Assembly: GCA_954871525.1 (NCBI GenBank)
Contig: OX940864.1
Location: 4,520,001-4,584,000, forward strand
Reading direction: 5' to 3'
DNA: 64,000 nucleotides
DNA from: Parietaria judaica
Lineage: Eukaryota > Streptophyta > Magnoliopsida > Rosales > Urticaceae
Shown here: in pieces, positions 1-11,947 of the stretch
Layout: every line of letters begins with the position of its first letter
Numbering within the stretch: the stretch's first letter is position 1
Position numbers and translations under genes: made by a program
Notes under the pieces: generated by a model
Database searches by the model: none
Told to the model about the DNA's origin: nothing
Seen by the model: the letters and a program-made list of their open reading frames with translations, nothing else

Positions 1-1540
1 TTTTAACGAGATAAATTCCAGAAGCCTTGTCGTTTCTCTACAATTTAACGTTACCGTTTGTTATTAGATTCTTTTTATTTCGCTTCCTCGTGGATACGAC
101 TCCGCTTTCCTTGTGCTACACAACGATCGCTTAGCGAGAGCACTTTTTGAGCGTGATCACTACTCATAATTACACTCGTTCTAATTCGTATGGCAAATCA
201 ATAAAAGTAATTAGGCACATAGTATATTGCATTTCGTCATTTGAAACCATCGTATATAGCTCATGAATATTTATATAAGCAACATCTATACGTATAGTTT
301 CTATTTTCTTGGCATACTTAGTCGTGTGCAGGCCTGGTCGTGTGCTATCATCCTTAGTTTTTTTTTTATAGTTTTTTTTTTAAGATCTAATAAACTGAAT
401 ATCGAATAATGAGTGTATAAAATTAATAAAAATAAACATTATGATTTTCTATACGTATATTTAGGGAGAAGAAAAAAAAAACAAATCAATGCATTTGAAA
501 TATATATTTTATAAATGTTATTATGATCTTCTATATGCACCAATAGTAAAGAGAATGAAAACGGATTATAATTCTGCTCTTTTTATTTTAGCCTATTTGG
601 GCTTAGATTTTAGAATTTGATAGTATTTTTTTTCAACAACTATGGTAAGTCATTCAAGAGCAACCAATAACTTTTGATTTATGTTTTCTTCTATCAAATC
701 TTTCATATTTAATAATATTTGTCTTGACTATGTAATTATATTATTTTTCTTTATGTTAATCTTTTAGATCTCTAAAATAGTAGCATGTTTTTATTTTTTA
801 TTTTTTTATTTTGCAATCAAGACATGATATACAAGTTATTGTAAATCTAAATATTATCAAGATGAAATAAGAAGAAAAGACGTGAATTAAGTATTTGATG
901 TAGGTAATTCGACTACTAACACATAATTTAATTAATAAAATATATTTTTAATATATCCATCAAAATCTATAATAATATTCTTTCACCACTGCAAGAAGTG
1001 TCGTGCACTTCACCAATTCAAAATAAATGACAAATATCAATAACACTATTAAGTATTATTTCCAACAGGCTTAGAAGAGTTATAAATTCTAAAAAAAAAT
1101 ATAAATTCTCAATCCTTTCTCTACATCTTTACCATGTCATTTTCAGTTATATATAAATAATATATATATATATATATATGATTAAGTTTTTCTTTGAAAC
1201 TAAATAATATATATCTTGGTTACAAACATAGCCTAATAGTATCCCAAATATAATAGTACCGATGGAAAGCCGTTCACCATTTTTCCTATTAATATTTAGA
1301 CAAACTCTTCAAATTTAAATGAATATTTAATTTGAGAACAATATTTCATTCATCCATTATTTTTTAAAAGTTTTTAATATATATTTGATCATTGATACTA
1401 AAAAAATTCACAACCAAGTAAAATATTACTAAAATAAAACAATTCGTAAAGTTTGTTGATGATGTAGGTCTTTTATTTATAATTCACAACCAAATAGATT
1501 TTATTATGTTTTTTCATCGAAATTAAAGACGATATTTTAT
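1..1540. other. AT-rich intergenic DNA
   Basis: No gene recognised. The stretch is AT-rich with poly-T and poly-A runs and a short (TA)n near 1155-1180. No open frame longer than about 60 codons resembles a known protein. Confidence 0.6.
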
Positions 1541-1574
1541 CGCCACCACGCGAAGCGCGGTGCCTTTACACTAG
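1541..1574 (+). mobile_element. Helitron 3' terminus
   Basis: A GC-rich hairpin (arms around CGCGAAGCGCGG at 1549-1560) is followed about ten bases later by CTAG and then T. This is the layout of a plant Helitron 3' end: subterminal hairpin, CTRR terminus, insertion between A and T. The 5' TC end was not located, so only the terminus is called. Confidence 0.7.
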
Positions 1575-1814
1575 TAATTATAGTGAAACAATTGAGGTAC
1601 ATATATCTCTGTAAGTTTTCATCAATAAGAGTGTCGTTTTCAATTTTGTGCCTTTTGAACTTCGAAATATTTATTTATATAACTACTGATATTTATTTAG
1701 AAAATAAATAAAATATTACAAAAAGAGTTATCAATTAATGAGTTTAATGTGGATATCTCTCAATTTCAATACAAAATTTATGTAATATTTTATCTAATAT
1801 TGGACATTTTGATC

Positions 1815-1846
1815 GCGACCGCGCGAAGCGCGGTTTAATCCACTAG
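1815..1846 (+). mobile_element. Helitron 3' terminus, second copy
   Basis: A perfect hairpin CCGCGCGAAGCGCGG (1819-1833) is followed by TTTAATCCACTAG and then T. It is the same terminus type as the one ending at 1574, only 272 bp further on. The DNA between may be one short Helitron, or two elements may share an insertion hot spot. The 5' end was not identified. Confidence 0.7.
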
Positions 1847-2067
1847 TTATTATAAATTTGTGTATTTCATGTGTGTCTTCCTTTGTTTTGATCCTTGATA
1901 GTGATCACTATTCACTAAATAACTGATTAATCTTAATCATTCCTTGATTATTTTCGAATGTTTTCTCCCTATTAATCAGCATGCTAACGAATATCAAACT
2001 GTATATATATACCAATATCAAACTGTAAATTTATTTACCAATATCAAACTGTATATATAAACCAGTA

Positions 2068-2400
2068 TGCTAGCGAATCGTAAATATCAACACAATTTTA
2101 GTATATGTATATACCAATATAAAACTGTAAATGTAATTACCAAAATTGTATATGTATATACCAATACTTAATACGGGGACATTTTGTACAAATCGTAAAT
2201 ATCAGTATGAATTTAGTATATGTATATACCATTATCAAACTGTAAATTTAATTACCAAAATTGTATATCTATATACCAAATCTTAATACGGGGACTGCTT
2301 GTGTGAATCGTAAATATCTACATGAATTTGGTATATGTATATACCAATATCAAACTGTAAATATATTTACGAAAATATATACTAAAATCGTGTAAATCCA
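2068..2400. repeat. Tandem repeat, about 115-bp unit, three imperfect copies
   Basis: The blocks AATCGTAAATATC, GTATATGTATATACCA, TCAAACTGTAAAT and TACGGGGAC recur in the same order. TACGGGGAC begins at 2172 and again at 2287, giving a period of 115 bp. The copies are AT-rich and have no coding potential. Confidence 0.75.
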
Positions 2401-2509
2401 TTTACCCCTCCAACCAATACTACCACTCAAAAGGTTTTGTAAAACGAATTACAAAAATCATTCCGTTTTTTATCCGGCGACCGAGAGACGGCGACTGCAC
2501 GATTTTGGG

Positions 2510-2726
2510 CGAACAAAATTTCGGACTTACGATATTTGGGGTTTAGGAGAGAAGCCGGCGCGAGGGAGGGCGACTGCGACGGACATCGAAGGTGACGGCA
2601 ACGGAGGGAGACGGCGGAGCGAGGCAGCGACGGAGGAGGACGGCGACGACGACGGAGGGAAACGGCGGAGCGAGGCAATGACGGAGGAGGACGGCGACAG
2701 CGGTGCCGGATCCGGCGATGGTGGTC

Positions 2727-2777
<51 letters not shown>

Positions 2778-2870
2778 GGGGAGGGGGGGAGAGGGAGAGA
2801 GAATGAGAGAGAGAGAGAGGAGAAAGAAAGAAAGAGAGAGGGGGGAGAGAGAGAATAATTCCACCGTAAT
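2510..2870. repeat. GC-rich minisatellite plus (GA)n microsatellite
   Basis: Two near-identical 51-bp units begin with ACGGAGGGA at 2601 and 2652. They are followed by a purine tract of GA and G runs (about 2728-2850). The minus-strand open frame here encodes only Ser/Leu/Pro/Arg low-complexity sequence and is not accepted as a gene. The block could be the 5' UTR of a lost gene, but no downstream coding exon was recognised. Confidence 0.7.
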
Positions 2871-3167
2871 TTTAGAAAAAATCAAATTTTGAAATTAACC
2901 TAAATAATTAATGATTAAATTAAAAAATTAAAAAAAATATATAATTAATATCAAGGTTATAATGGTCCAATTTTTTTTTTTTAAAATAGGCATAAATAAA
3001 TTAATTGAAACTATGAGTATTTCTCTTAAACTTTGAATGGATTTTTGACATTTCATTTCATGGATTTTTCTTATAATTAATGTCATTCCAACAATATCAA
3101 CGTAACAATGCAAAACATCCCTACCATAAATCAAGCCCTAAACCATAATACACATGCTGACATGCAA

Positions 3168-3201
<34 letters not shown>

Positions 3202-3294
3202 GTAATCCCATAGTATATCCCACCAAAACAAATTACCTACTTTCCTTAATATCAGAATCACACAAAACCCACCAAACCCTAAAGCCAAAAACTC

Positions 3295-3302
3295 CTATAA
3301 AA
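3295..3302 (+). promoter_or_regulatory. TATA box of the nsLTP pseudogene
   Basis: TATAAAAG lies in a context shared with the TATA box of the intact gene at 6476 (CGCCAA and AGCTC follow in both). It has been orphaned by the transposon insertion at 3336. Confidence 0.55.
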
Positions 3303-3335
3303 GAGTGTCGCCAAACCCTAGCTCAATCACACAGC

Positions 3336-3790
3336 CAGGGACGGAACCAAGAACACAACTAAGGGGTGACGAAAAAAAATAATTACTAGAATTAATAGTT
3401 AATTATTGTTCAAAAGATATGATTACATCAAAATAGACATTTTTTACTTGTCGGGTCACATTTTATTTTTATTAATCGTAAACCCGAGTCACATTCTAAT
3501 TTGTCGATATTAAAATCAACATCAACTTAGACTCTTCGTAATTTTGAAGCCTTATTGTCTTTAAATTTCAGCACTTTTATTGACATGTCAACATTTTTTA
3601 AAAATGAATCAATAGTTTATGTTTTAATCTGCAATATTGTTAATTTAATTTTTTTAATTCCATAGTTAATATATCACATCTAACTAAATCGATTTCTAAT
3701 CAAATTTATAAAAGTATACAATTTATCATATCTACCATATCAGTTTCTATATAAAAAAAATCTAATAAAAGCTACTATCTTATAACTTTA
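3336..3790 (+). mobile_element. hAT-type element, 5' fragment
   Basis: It begins CAGGGACGGAACCA, the same terminus as the complete element at 59866. Interior blocks are also shared (TCAAAATAGACA, GTCGATAT, ATCAACATCAACTT). No matching right end was found after the foldback element, so the copy is probably truncated. Confidence 0.65.
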
Positions 3791-3791
3791 A

Positions 3792-5006
3792 GGGTAAACT
3801 GCGGCTAATGTAACTAATATTTATTTTTCTGCGGATTATGTACCCAATGTTTATTTTCGACGGCTAATGTACCCAAATTTTATTCCGTTAGATTTTTTCG
3901 TGTTTTCCGTCACTTAACCATCAGCGAGTGATATGTACACTTTTCGTATTTTTGATATAGCTCACTCAATTTTTGTCCAAATTTTATGCACGACCTACGG
4001 TTGGAAAGATAAGAGATAGATCTACAACTTTGATGTTTTAAGTTTTGTAAAAAAAGTTTTTTATTGTTCCAATATTTCAATTACAACGTAAAACTGGACA
4101 TTAGTTTAATACAAAATTTTTGTTTCGAGCAAATTTTAATATACTTAATGACTTTTTATGATGAAATGTTAAACTACAAAGTTGTAGATAAATCTTTTAT
4201 CTTTCCAACAATATTTATTTATAAATTTTGGACAAAAAAAGTGTGAGTTATGCCAAAAATATGAAAGATGTAATGTGAAAAAAAACTTTCGTATTTTTGG
4301 TATAACTTACTCATTTTTTATCCAAAATTTATAAATAAACTACCGTTGGAAAGATAAAAGATTTATCTACAACATTTTAGTTTTAAGTTTTATCAGAAAA
4401 AATCATTATGTGTATTAAAATTTGCGCGAAACAAATATTTTGTATTAAACTAATGTTCAGTTTTACGTTGTAATTGAAACACAAAAGTTGTAATTGCCAA
4501 AAATATAAAAGATGTGATGTGAAATAATATTTCATATTTTTGGCATAACTCACTCGTTTTTTTATCCAAAATTTATAAATAAACATCCGTTGGAAAGATA
4601 AAACATTTATCTACAACTTTTTACTTTTACGTTTCATCATAAAAAGTCATTAAGTATATTAAAATTTGCTCGAAACAAATATTTTGCATTAAACTAATGT
4701 CCAGTTTTACGTTGTACTTGAAATTTCGTATTTTTTTTGAACTGATTTTACAAAACTTAAAACATTAAAGTTGTAGATCTATCTCTTATCTTTCCAACCA
4801 TAGGTCGTGCATAAAATTTGGACAAAATATGAGTGAGTTATGTCAAAAATACGAAAAGTGTACATATAACTCTCTAACGGTCAACTGACGGAAAACCCAA
4901 AAATATCTAACGGATCAAACATTGAGTACATTAGCCGCCAAAAATAAACATTGGGTACATAATCCGCAGAAAATCAAACATTGGGTACATTAGCCGCAGT
5001 TTACCC
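3792..5006. mobile_element. Mutator-like long-TIR foldback element (E1)
   Basis: It starts GGGTAAACTGCGGCTAATGTA and ends with the near-exact reverse complement (ATTAGCCGCAGTTTACCC). The inverted arms extend inward for about 270 bp (for example TTTCCAACCATAGGTCGTGC facing GCACGACCTACGGTTGGAAA), and similar sub-blocks recur in the middle. No transposase is present. Long TIRs suggest a non-autonomous MULE, but no clear 9-bp target duplication is visible, so the superfamily is inferred. Confidence 0.75.
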
Positions 5007-5429
5007 TATATATATATATATTTATGTATATATAAATCACCTAATATCAATATTCAAGTAGGCCCAAAAAAACTTCATATTTTGGGTCCCAAAAATAAAC
5101 TCTAAAACTAATAAATCTGTTTAATAATCAATGGCTTCATAATCATTAAATTTAATTAGGTTTGGGCGACTTCCAATTAATTAAACTATTATTGATTTAT
5201 TACAAGAAAAACCTCAATTAAGTCACAAACATTTTCGAGATTATTTATTAATTTTTGTTTATATATATATATATATTTGTTTTGCAGACTCGGAGTTCTT
5301 CACTACAAAGGAAATTAGGGAGTTTTGTTTTCTCAACTTTCCAAGTGTTGAGAGATAAATAACTTATGGCATGTTTGAATAATGATGTATCATGTGGGTG
5401 AATCTATTGTTATACATGGAATAAAATTT

Positions 5430-6470
5430 GTTGTTATCAATAATATCTCATATATGCTATGCTTATTATGTGAAAATAACGAGTCCCTAACTTGTATGTC
5501 AAAATTATAACGAGTCCAATTTCGGAAATGTTTTTATCAATTATACAAATAAAGTAAAAATTTGATTTTGACACAAATTATAAAATTGTTTCATTTTTAA
5601 TGTACATATGTCTCTCGTGTAACATGTCTTTAATGAGACATGGACGGAATTGGACATGAACATTGTTTTGTAGGTTTTAAATACAGTCGTTAAAAAAGGG
5701 AGTAATAAGAATAGACCGGCGCAATTCATGCTGTAAATATTTCAAATATATATATTGTTTGTTTTCTTCAATAATAACAAAAGCGCGTGTTTTATAAACG
5801 TTTGTAGAAAGAAAGAAAAAAAGTGCTATTTAAAAATGATACAGCAAATCTGAAATTGACGATAATGATCCCGTTTTTTTTTTTTTTTCGGGACCAGATT
5901 AAGATTAACCATTTCCGAATTATTCACCCGGGATTCGTAAAAGAGGAACAGTTGCACCATATAAATAAATCTCGAGAATTAATGTTCTCTGCCTAATTAC
6001 AAAAAGAAATCAATATCGCCCGAAAGCTTTTCTCATGATCATTCACCTATTTAATAAAATAATAATATCCGTTTTCTCTTTATACGGTGTAATATAAATC
6101 CTTCCGACTAATCTTGTAAATATGGTGTTCGCAATATAAAACACCATATCTTTTACATTTTTAAATGATAATTACGTTGTTATTTTTATTAAAACTTTAA
6201 TTTTTTTCCACCAGATCTAACGTCTAGATTTATTTTAATTTAATATTAAAAAGTAATATTTAAAATATTTTAAAACCTGAACCGAATTCCAAACTCTCAG
6301 AAAACAGATTGGAATTCCGGTTCCGACCAGATTAATTATTGGCTTGTTGAACCCTAACTAGCTAGAGAGTAGTGACGTCACGGAAACGAGCTCGCACGAA
6401 AATGCATGCATAATTTCCCAATACGTAAAATCCAGTGATAATCACACATAAAACACACCAACACACGCAA
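5430..6470. other. Intergenic DNA upstream of the nsLTP gene
   Basis: No gene seen. AT-rich, with short poly-T and poly-A runs. The last 100 bases (ACACACCAACACACGC) are CA-rich and resemble the proximal promoters of the other nsLTP copies. Confidence 0.5.
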
Positions 6471-6475
6471 AACAC

Positions 6476-6485
6476 TATATAAAAG
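6476..6485 (+). promoter_or_regulatory. TATA box of nsLTP gene A
   Basis: TATATAAAAG lies 61 bases upstream of the start codon, followed by a CA-rich leader. The pseudogene at 3.3 kb and gene B (TATA at 23764) have a TATA box in the same position and context. Confidence 0.7.
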
Positions 6486-6545
6486 CCTCGCCAAGCTAAA
6501 GCTCGATCAACACACACCAAACACAAACACACATTAATCCCAAGC

Positions 6546-7624
6546 ATGAGGACCGTGTCGGTTCGCCATCTTGCAGCGCTCGTTGCGATCATCGCTGCGG
6601 CGCTGACGTGGACTTCCTCGGCGGCGCCAGTGCCGCACCCGCCGTCTCCACCGACGCCTCATCCTCCGCATCCTCCGGCTCCGGGGCCAGATCCGGGATG
6701 CGGGAGGGTGGTGGGCGATATAATGCCGTGCCTTGCGTTCGTGAGGGGGAAGGCGAAAGAGCCGTCGAAGGGGTGCTGCAGGGGCACGAAGAAGCTGAGC
6801 GAAGAGGCGAAGACGCCGGAGCTGAGGAAGCAGGCTTGCGAGTGCATAGTGCACGCAACGAAGGGGATTACCGGCGTCGAAACCAGCCTCGTCGCCGAGG
6901 TCCCCAAAAAGTGCGGCATTACGACCAAACTCCCGCCCATCGACGCCAGCTTCGACTGCTCCAAGTACGCTGCTATTGAATAGATAGATATATAATTTCG
7001 CTTTAAGAATATCTTAAACATTGAAGTTAAGTATGAAGATGATAGGTTTAAAATATCTAAAATCCCGAAGAGGGACAAAATGGACAGTTCTTAAAAATTA
7101 TGCTAACTTTGAAATTTTTTGAAAAAAAATTAGAGTACTTTACGTGATTTTTTATTTATTTATATAAATATAGTGAGTACGCCCCTAAATACATGACCTA
7201 TATTAAATGACTATAGAAGTAGTTGAATAATTAAGTATGCAACTCAGACCTAGTATTTGATATGTCTTTAGGATTTTGATTCTGTATACAATTTATTAAT
7301 CGTGTTAATAATTAATAAAAATAATTTTTTTTAGAACACAGTATTTAGATGCACGTCTCTTCTAAGCTATAAGTGATAAATTTGGGTTTCAGAGTGTAAA
7401 TTATACTATGAATTAAAAAATAAATCTTTAAACTATGATCAGCTTTAGCTTTTGGAAAGTAAATTAGTAAAACCTAATGATTGCACTAATTGGTAGAAGT
7501 ACTTTATTTATTAGAAAAAATGCGTATTAATTACTATTAGTAAGTAAGTATTGATTATTATTAATTACTAATTGCGTATATTCTTTGCAGGATCACAAGT
7601 ACTATTTTCAGAGGGTATTACTAG
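6546..7624 (+). CDS. Non-specific lipid transfer protein, type 1 (nsLTP gene A), His/Pro-rich
   Basis: Probable secreted lipid-binding protein of 150 residues, two exons: 6546-6964 and 7591-7624. Residues 1-26 are a signal peptide (charged start, hydrophobic core, cleavage near SSA). Residues 27-51 are a Pro/His-rich linker with repeated PHPP. The nsLTP domain has all eight cysteines at 52, 62, 77-78, 98, 100, 123 and 138. The spacing C-x9-C-x14-CC-x19-CxC-x22-C-x14-C fits type 1 nsLTPs, which carry lipids in a four-helix cavity closed by four disulfides. The intron lies in the codon after the last Cys-Ser, where nsLTP1 introns usually fall. Exon 2 adds a tail ending STIFRGYY before TAG. Gene B has the same tail, which supports the splice model. 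Without splicing, translation would stop at 6981-6983 and the domain would still be complete. The exact acceptor is inferred. Confidence 0.85.
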
Positions 7625-8286
<662 letters not shown>

Positions 8287-8728
8287 CAGGGCCGGAGCCA
8301 GGATTTCTACAAGAGTGGGCGATAAAAATTAAGCCAGAATTTTTAGAATATAATATGATATTAAAAGTATTTTTTATAATTAATTTTATGAATCGATAAA
8401 ATATTTAGTGATACAATTATACAAAGATTATTACATAATATAAATTAAAAGAACCTTTATATAAAGAGATTAGTATTAATATAGAGAGATCATAAATATA
8501 TTTTAAAAAAATGAGGTTGATGGGAATTGAACCTTAGTCTCCAAAGAGAAAAGAGTTAAAATTGAATTTAAATATCCACTAATACCACAATATCAATTTT
8601 GTCTACTTTTGATACATTTTATTTATATTGATAAAACTGTAATTTTTTTTTTATTAAAAATAACGCGTTTGACTTTGAATCAAGTAGGGGCGGCCGTCCC
8701 CGCTCGGGCCTTCGTAGATCCGCCGATG
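8287..8728 (+). mobile_element. Short hAT-type non-autonomous element
   Basis: It begins CAGGGCCGGAGCCAGG and ends near GTAGATCCGCCGATG, a degraded inverted copy of that terminus. Flanks CATAATAA (8279-8286) and CATATATA (8729-8736) may be a decayed 8-bp duplication. The interior carries a segment with tRNA-like spacing on the minus strand (GGTTCAATTCC), like the element at 22635. Confidence 0.6.
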
Positions 8729-9068
8729 CATATATAGACGTATCTGTAGCAACAATATACATTAATTAATGAACTCAAGGGCATACCCCATATCAGGCCC
8801 GGCCCGACCAATGTGAGGGCCTTGGGCGAACAATCAAAATGAGGCCTTTTTTAATTTTTTAAACATTTATATATTTAATAAACTTAATTCTAAATATGAA
8901 AACATACATGTTTTTTCATTGAATGTGTTTCTCTTCTTGATTTTGTTCTAAGCACGTTCTTCTTCTCCAATTTTTTACAAAGCTTGTTTCTCTTCTTATC
9001 CACCAATGAGACCTGTGAAAACATCAAAGAAAATGATCAAAAGAAAAGAATTAAAAGCGATCTATTCT

Positions 9069-11461
9069 CTAAAGATGTATCTTTCTTGCTTTTAATGGTG
9101 CAAATTTGTTAATCAAATCGTTATAGTCAAGTTTGTTCAACAAATTATTTTCAATTGACAACATAGCTAATCCACTTAATCGTTCTTGCAACATAGCTGT
9201 CCTCAAATAAATTTTAATCAATTTTAATTTTGAAAAACTTCTTTCTGCCGAAGCAACCGTCACCGGAATGGTTAATAATATTCTATAAGCAATAAATGCA
9301 TTTGGAAATGAATCAATATTTTTTATGTAATCAAGTATTTCAATTGAACTACCATTTTCATTCGGAAAAGCTTCTCTTAGAACTTTTAATTCACAAAACA
9401 AATCTAAACCATCAATATCTGAAATTCCATTGTATTTTAAAACAACTTCAAGATTTAAAGAACACTCTTTCAAATCATTTTCATGCAATATTTTGAGTTT
9501 CTTCAAAAACAAAAATCCAAAATTATTGTCATATTCTTGAAACTGTTCAAATCTAATTTCAAGTGAAGAAATGAGTTTATCAACCATAAAAAGAAAATAA
9601 TCGGTTCTAAATAACTCTTCAGAAGACTTCACAACACCATCATCGACATTTTCATCAAATTGCCTTTTTCTACGAATCACACGTTTCTCACAAAATTTAG
9701 GCTCAATTTGCATCTCATTTACAATTTCTTTAGCATTAACCATAGCGGAAACAAAACCGTTTTCCCTATAATTTTTAAAATAAGAAATCAAACCGTTTAA
9801 TTGACTTATAGCATTATCAATGTCCATATTCTTACTTTGCAAATTTTTACTCACTGAATTGATGGCAAATAGAATATCAAACCAAATAGTCATGCCCAAT
9901 AAAAATTCAAAATTCTCTAATTCAAAAGTTGCTAGACAATTAGCTTCACTCTTTACTTTAGGATCATCACTTGAATCGGCAAGCTCAAGTAAAGCATCCC
10001 TCACTTTTGGAGCTTGAAATCTAATTGCCTTGACACGTTCAATACGACTTTCCCAATGAGTTTGAGACAATGATTTCACCGTAAGAGATACGTTTTTTTA
10101 TAAATATTTTCCATCTCTTAGGTGAAGAAGAAAATGAAGAATATATTCTTTGTAGCACACCAAAAATGACACGGCCTTCACACAAGAATTAGCAACATCG
10201 CAAAGCACTAAATTAAGACTATGACAACCACAAGGTGTATATAGCGCTCTAGGATTTATCTCTAGCAATCTTTTTTGTACACCTTGGTGTTTTCCTTTCA
10301 TATTAGCTCCATTATCATATCTTTGTCCTCTAATATCATCGATGTTGAGTTTCAAAGTTTCAATTTCTTTTACGAGCTCACTAAAAAGACCTTTCCCCGA
10401 AGTATCGTCCACTTTTAGAAATCCCAAAAAATATTCTTCCACCGTTATAGTTGAAGTATCTACACACCTCAATACAAGAGACATTAGTTCTACATGGCTT
10501 AAATCGGGAGTACAATCAAGAATGACTGAAAAATACTTTTCAAAATTGTATCTTTCACTTCACTTGCTAACAATTGTATCAACTCATTTTGTGTATTATG
10601 TCCCAAATAATGATTATGAATTTCACTATTTTGAATACGTCGGACATGCTCTTGCATTAGCGGATCAAATTCGGCAATCATTTCAATTAAACTCAAAAAA
10701 TTTCCGTTGTTTTCTTGGTAAATTTTTTCATTACTTCCACGGAATGCCAAATTGTTCTTAGCTAAATTTTTTACGATGGCAATTATTCTTACTAGAATAT
10801 TTCTCCAGTGTTCTTTCTCTCTATTAAGCCTTTCTTGAGCATCTTTATCAATTGTTTTATTTTTTGATACCCTTAATTCTAAATCAAACCAAGCACTCAT
10901 GTTAACTAAATGTTCATTACTTGTCTCATGGCTCTTTAACATGGCACTTAAAAATTTCCAATATTTTGTTCCACTAGTGCTCAATTGGTTCATCATACTA
11001 GATTTTGCACTAAAAAGTTTACAACAAAAACAATAGACCTTACCGGAAAATTTGGAATACACTAACCACCTTCTATCACATTTTTCTCCATTTGATAAAA
11101 TTCTTGTATAATGAAAAGTAGAGAAGTGTCTATGATATTCATCTTTTGGAAAATCGAAACCAATGTCGCTCACTCTAACGGGACCATTTTCTACTAATAA
11201 ATCTTTTAATTTATTATCAAATATTTTTCCATCTTCCCGGATCATAAATACGATCTAAATTACCATCAATATTTTCATCTTCAATGTGACTCACATTGCT
11301 CTCAAAATTTGATTGTTCGTTTGTTTTACTTGAATCGCTTTCATCATTTTTATTAGTGATAATAAATTTTTCTAAAGCTCCCCTTTGAGAGTTAACTAAA
11401 CTTTCTATTCTCTTTTTTTTTTAAGCTTCTCATAACCCGATAAATACTTTTTACTAGACAT
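9069..11461 (-). pseudogene. hAT transposase pseudogene (TTF/ZMYM1-like)
   Basis: The reading frame runs from ATG at 11461 to the stop at 9069 and is broken at three places (about 11220, 10498 and 10090), apparently by small indels. In order it encodes a Lys-rich start, a zinc-finger-like region (KVYCFCCKLF), a DUF4371-like segment (RGSNEKIYQENNGNFLSLIE), the transposase core ([15 protein letters not shown], then [12 protein letters not shown]) and a C-terminal hAT dimerisation domain (TVASAERSFSKLK, then LAMLSIEN). This order is typical of the plant zinc finger MYM-type protein 1-like hAT group. The gene lies inside the hAT terminal repeats, so it is the element's own transposase. It is not functional as read. 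Confidence 0.9.
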
Positions 11462-11947
11462 ATTTGCACCGTAAAGTGTATAAAAGAAGGATATAACCTT
11501 GTTGTTGCTCTTGTCTTCTTGAATCTTCAAGCAAAATGTATGATCTCCAACTCAAATCTTCTCCTTGTTTGTTGGTGAATCACTCTTGTCTTGAGTTTGA
11601 TAAAGAACCTATTTATAACACAAAAATTCACAAATAAGAATGTTTTTCATATTTAAAAATAATATACTGAAAAATAGAGCACTTTTATTACATTCTATAA
11701 TAGAAGATATTTCAAGAGAAATTCGCCCAAAAATCACACTTTCTTATCAATTTATCATCCATGGAGAGGAAGAAGATGATGAAGAATAGTAATCGTTGGT
11801 CTGCTGAAACTCTCTCTGACGATAGTACACTAGTAGACTAAGCTAAAACATTTTTTTAATACTTAACTTTTAATTGTTAAAGTTATACACGTTATCAATC
11901 AAATGGGCCTTGTACTCAGCATGATGGGCCTTATGCATATGCTGATA

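Larger units (their letters stand above)
3220..5420 (+). pseudogene. nsLTP pseudogene, coding exon 1 missing, split by transposons
   Basis: The 5' part (about 3220-3335) matches the promoters of the two intact nsLTP genes in this window: the block AATCACACAAAAC, a TATA box at 3295-3302 and the leader-like GCTCAATCACACAG. At 3336 it is cut by a hAT-type end. The 3' part is a TTTTGCAG acceptor ending at 5287, followed by a short exon-2-like stretch with TAG at 5316-5318. The sequence after that resembles the 3' UTRs of the intact genes (TTATGGCATGTT and ATAATGATGTAT). The signal peptide and eight-cysteine domain of exon 1 are absent, so no lipid transfer protein can be made. The space between holds a hAT fragment and a Mutator-like foldback element. 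This is inferred from alignment by eye to the genes at 6546 and 23874. Confidence 0.65.

Noticed and set aside
2427..2885. Minus-strand open frame of 152 codons
   Set aside because: Encodes Ser/Leu/Pro/Arg low-complexity sequence from a GA microsatellite and a 51-bp minisatellite. No domain or splice context.
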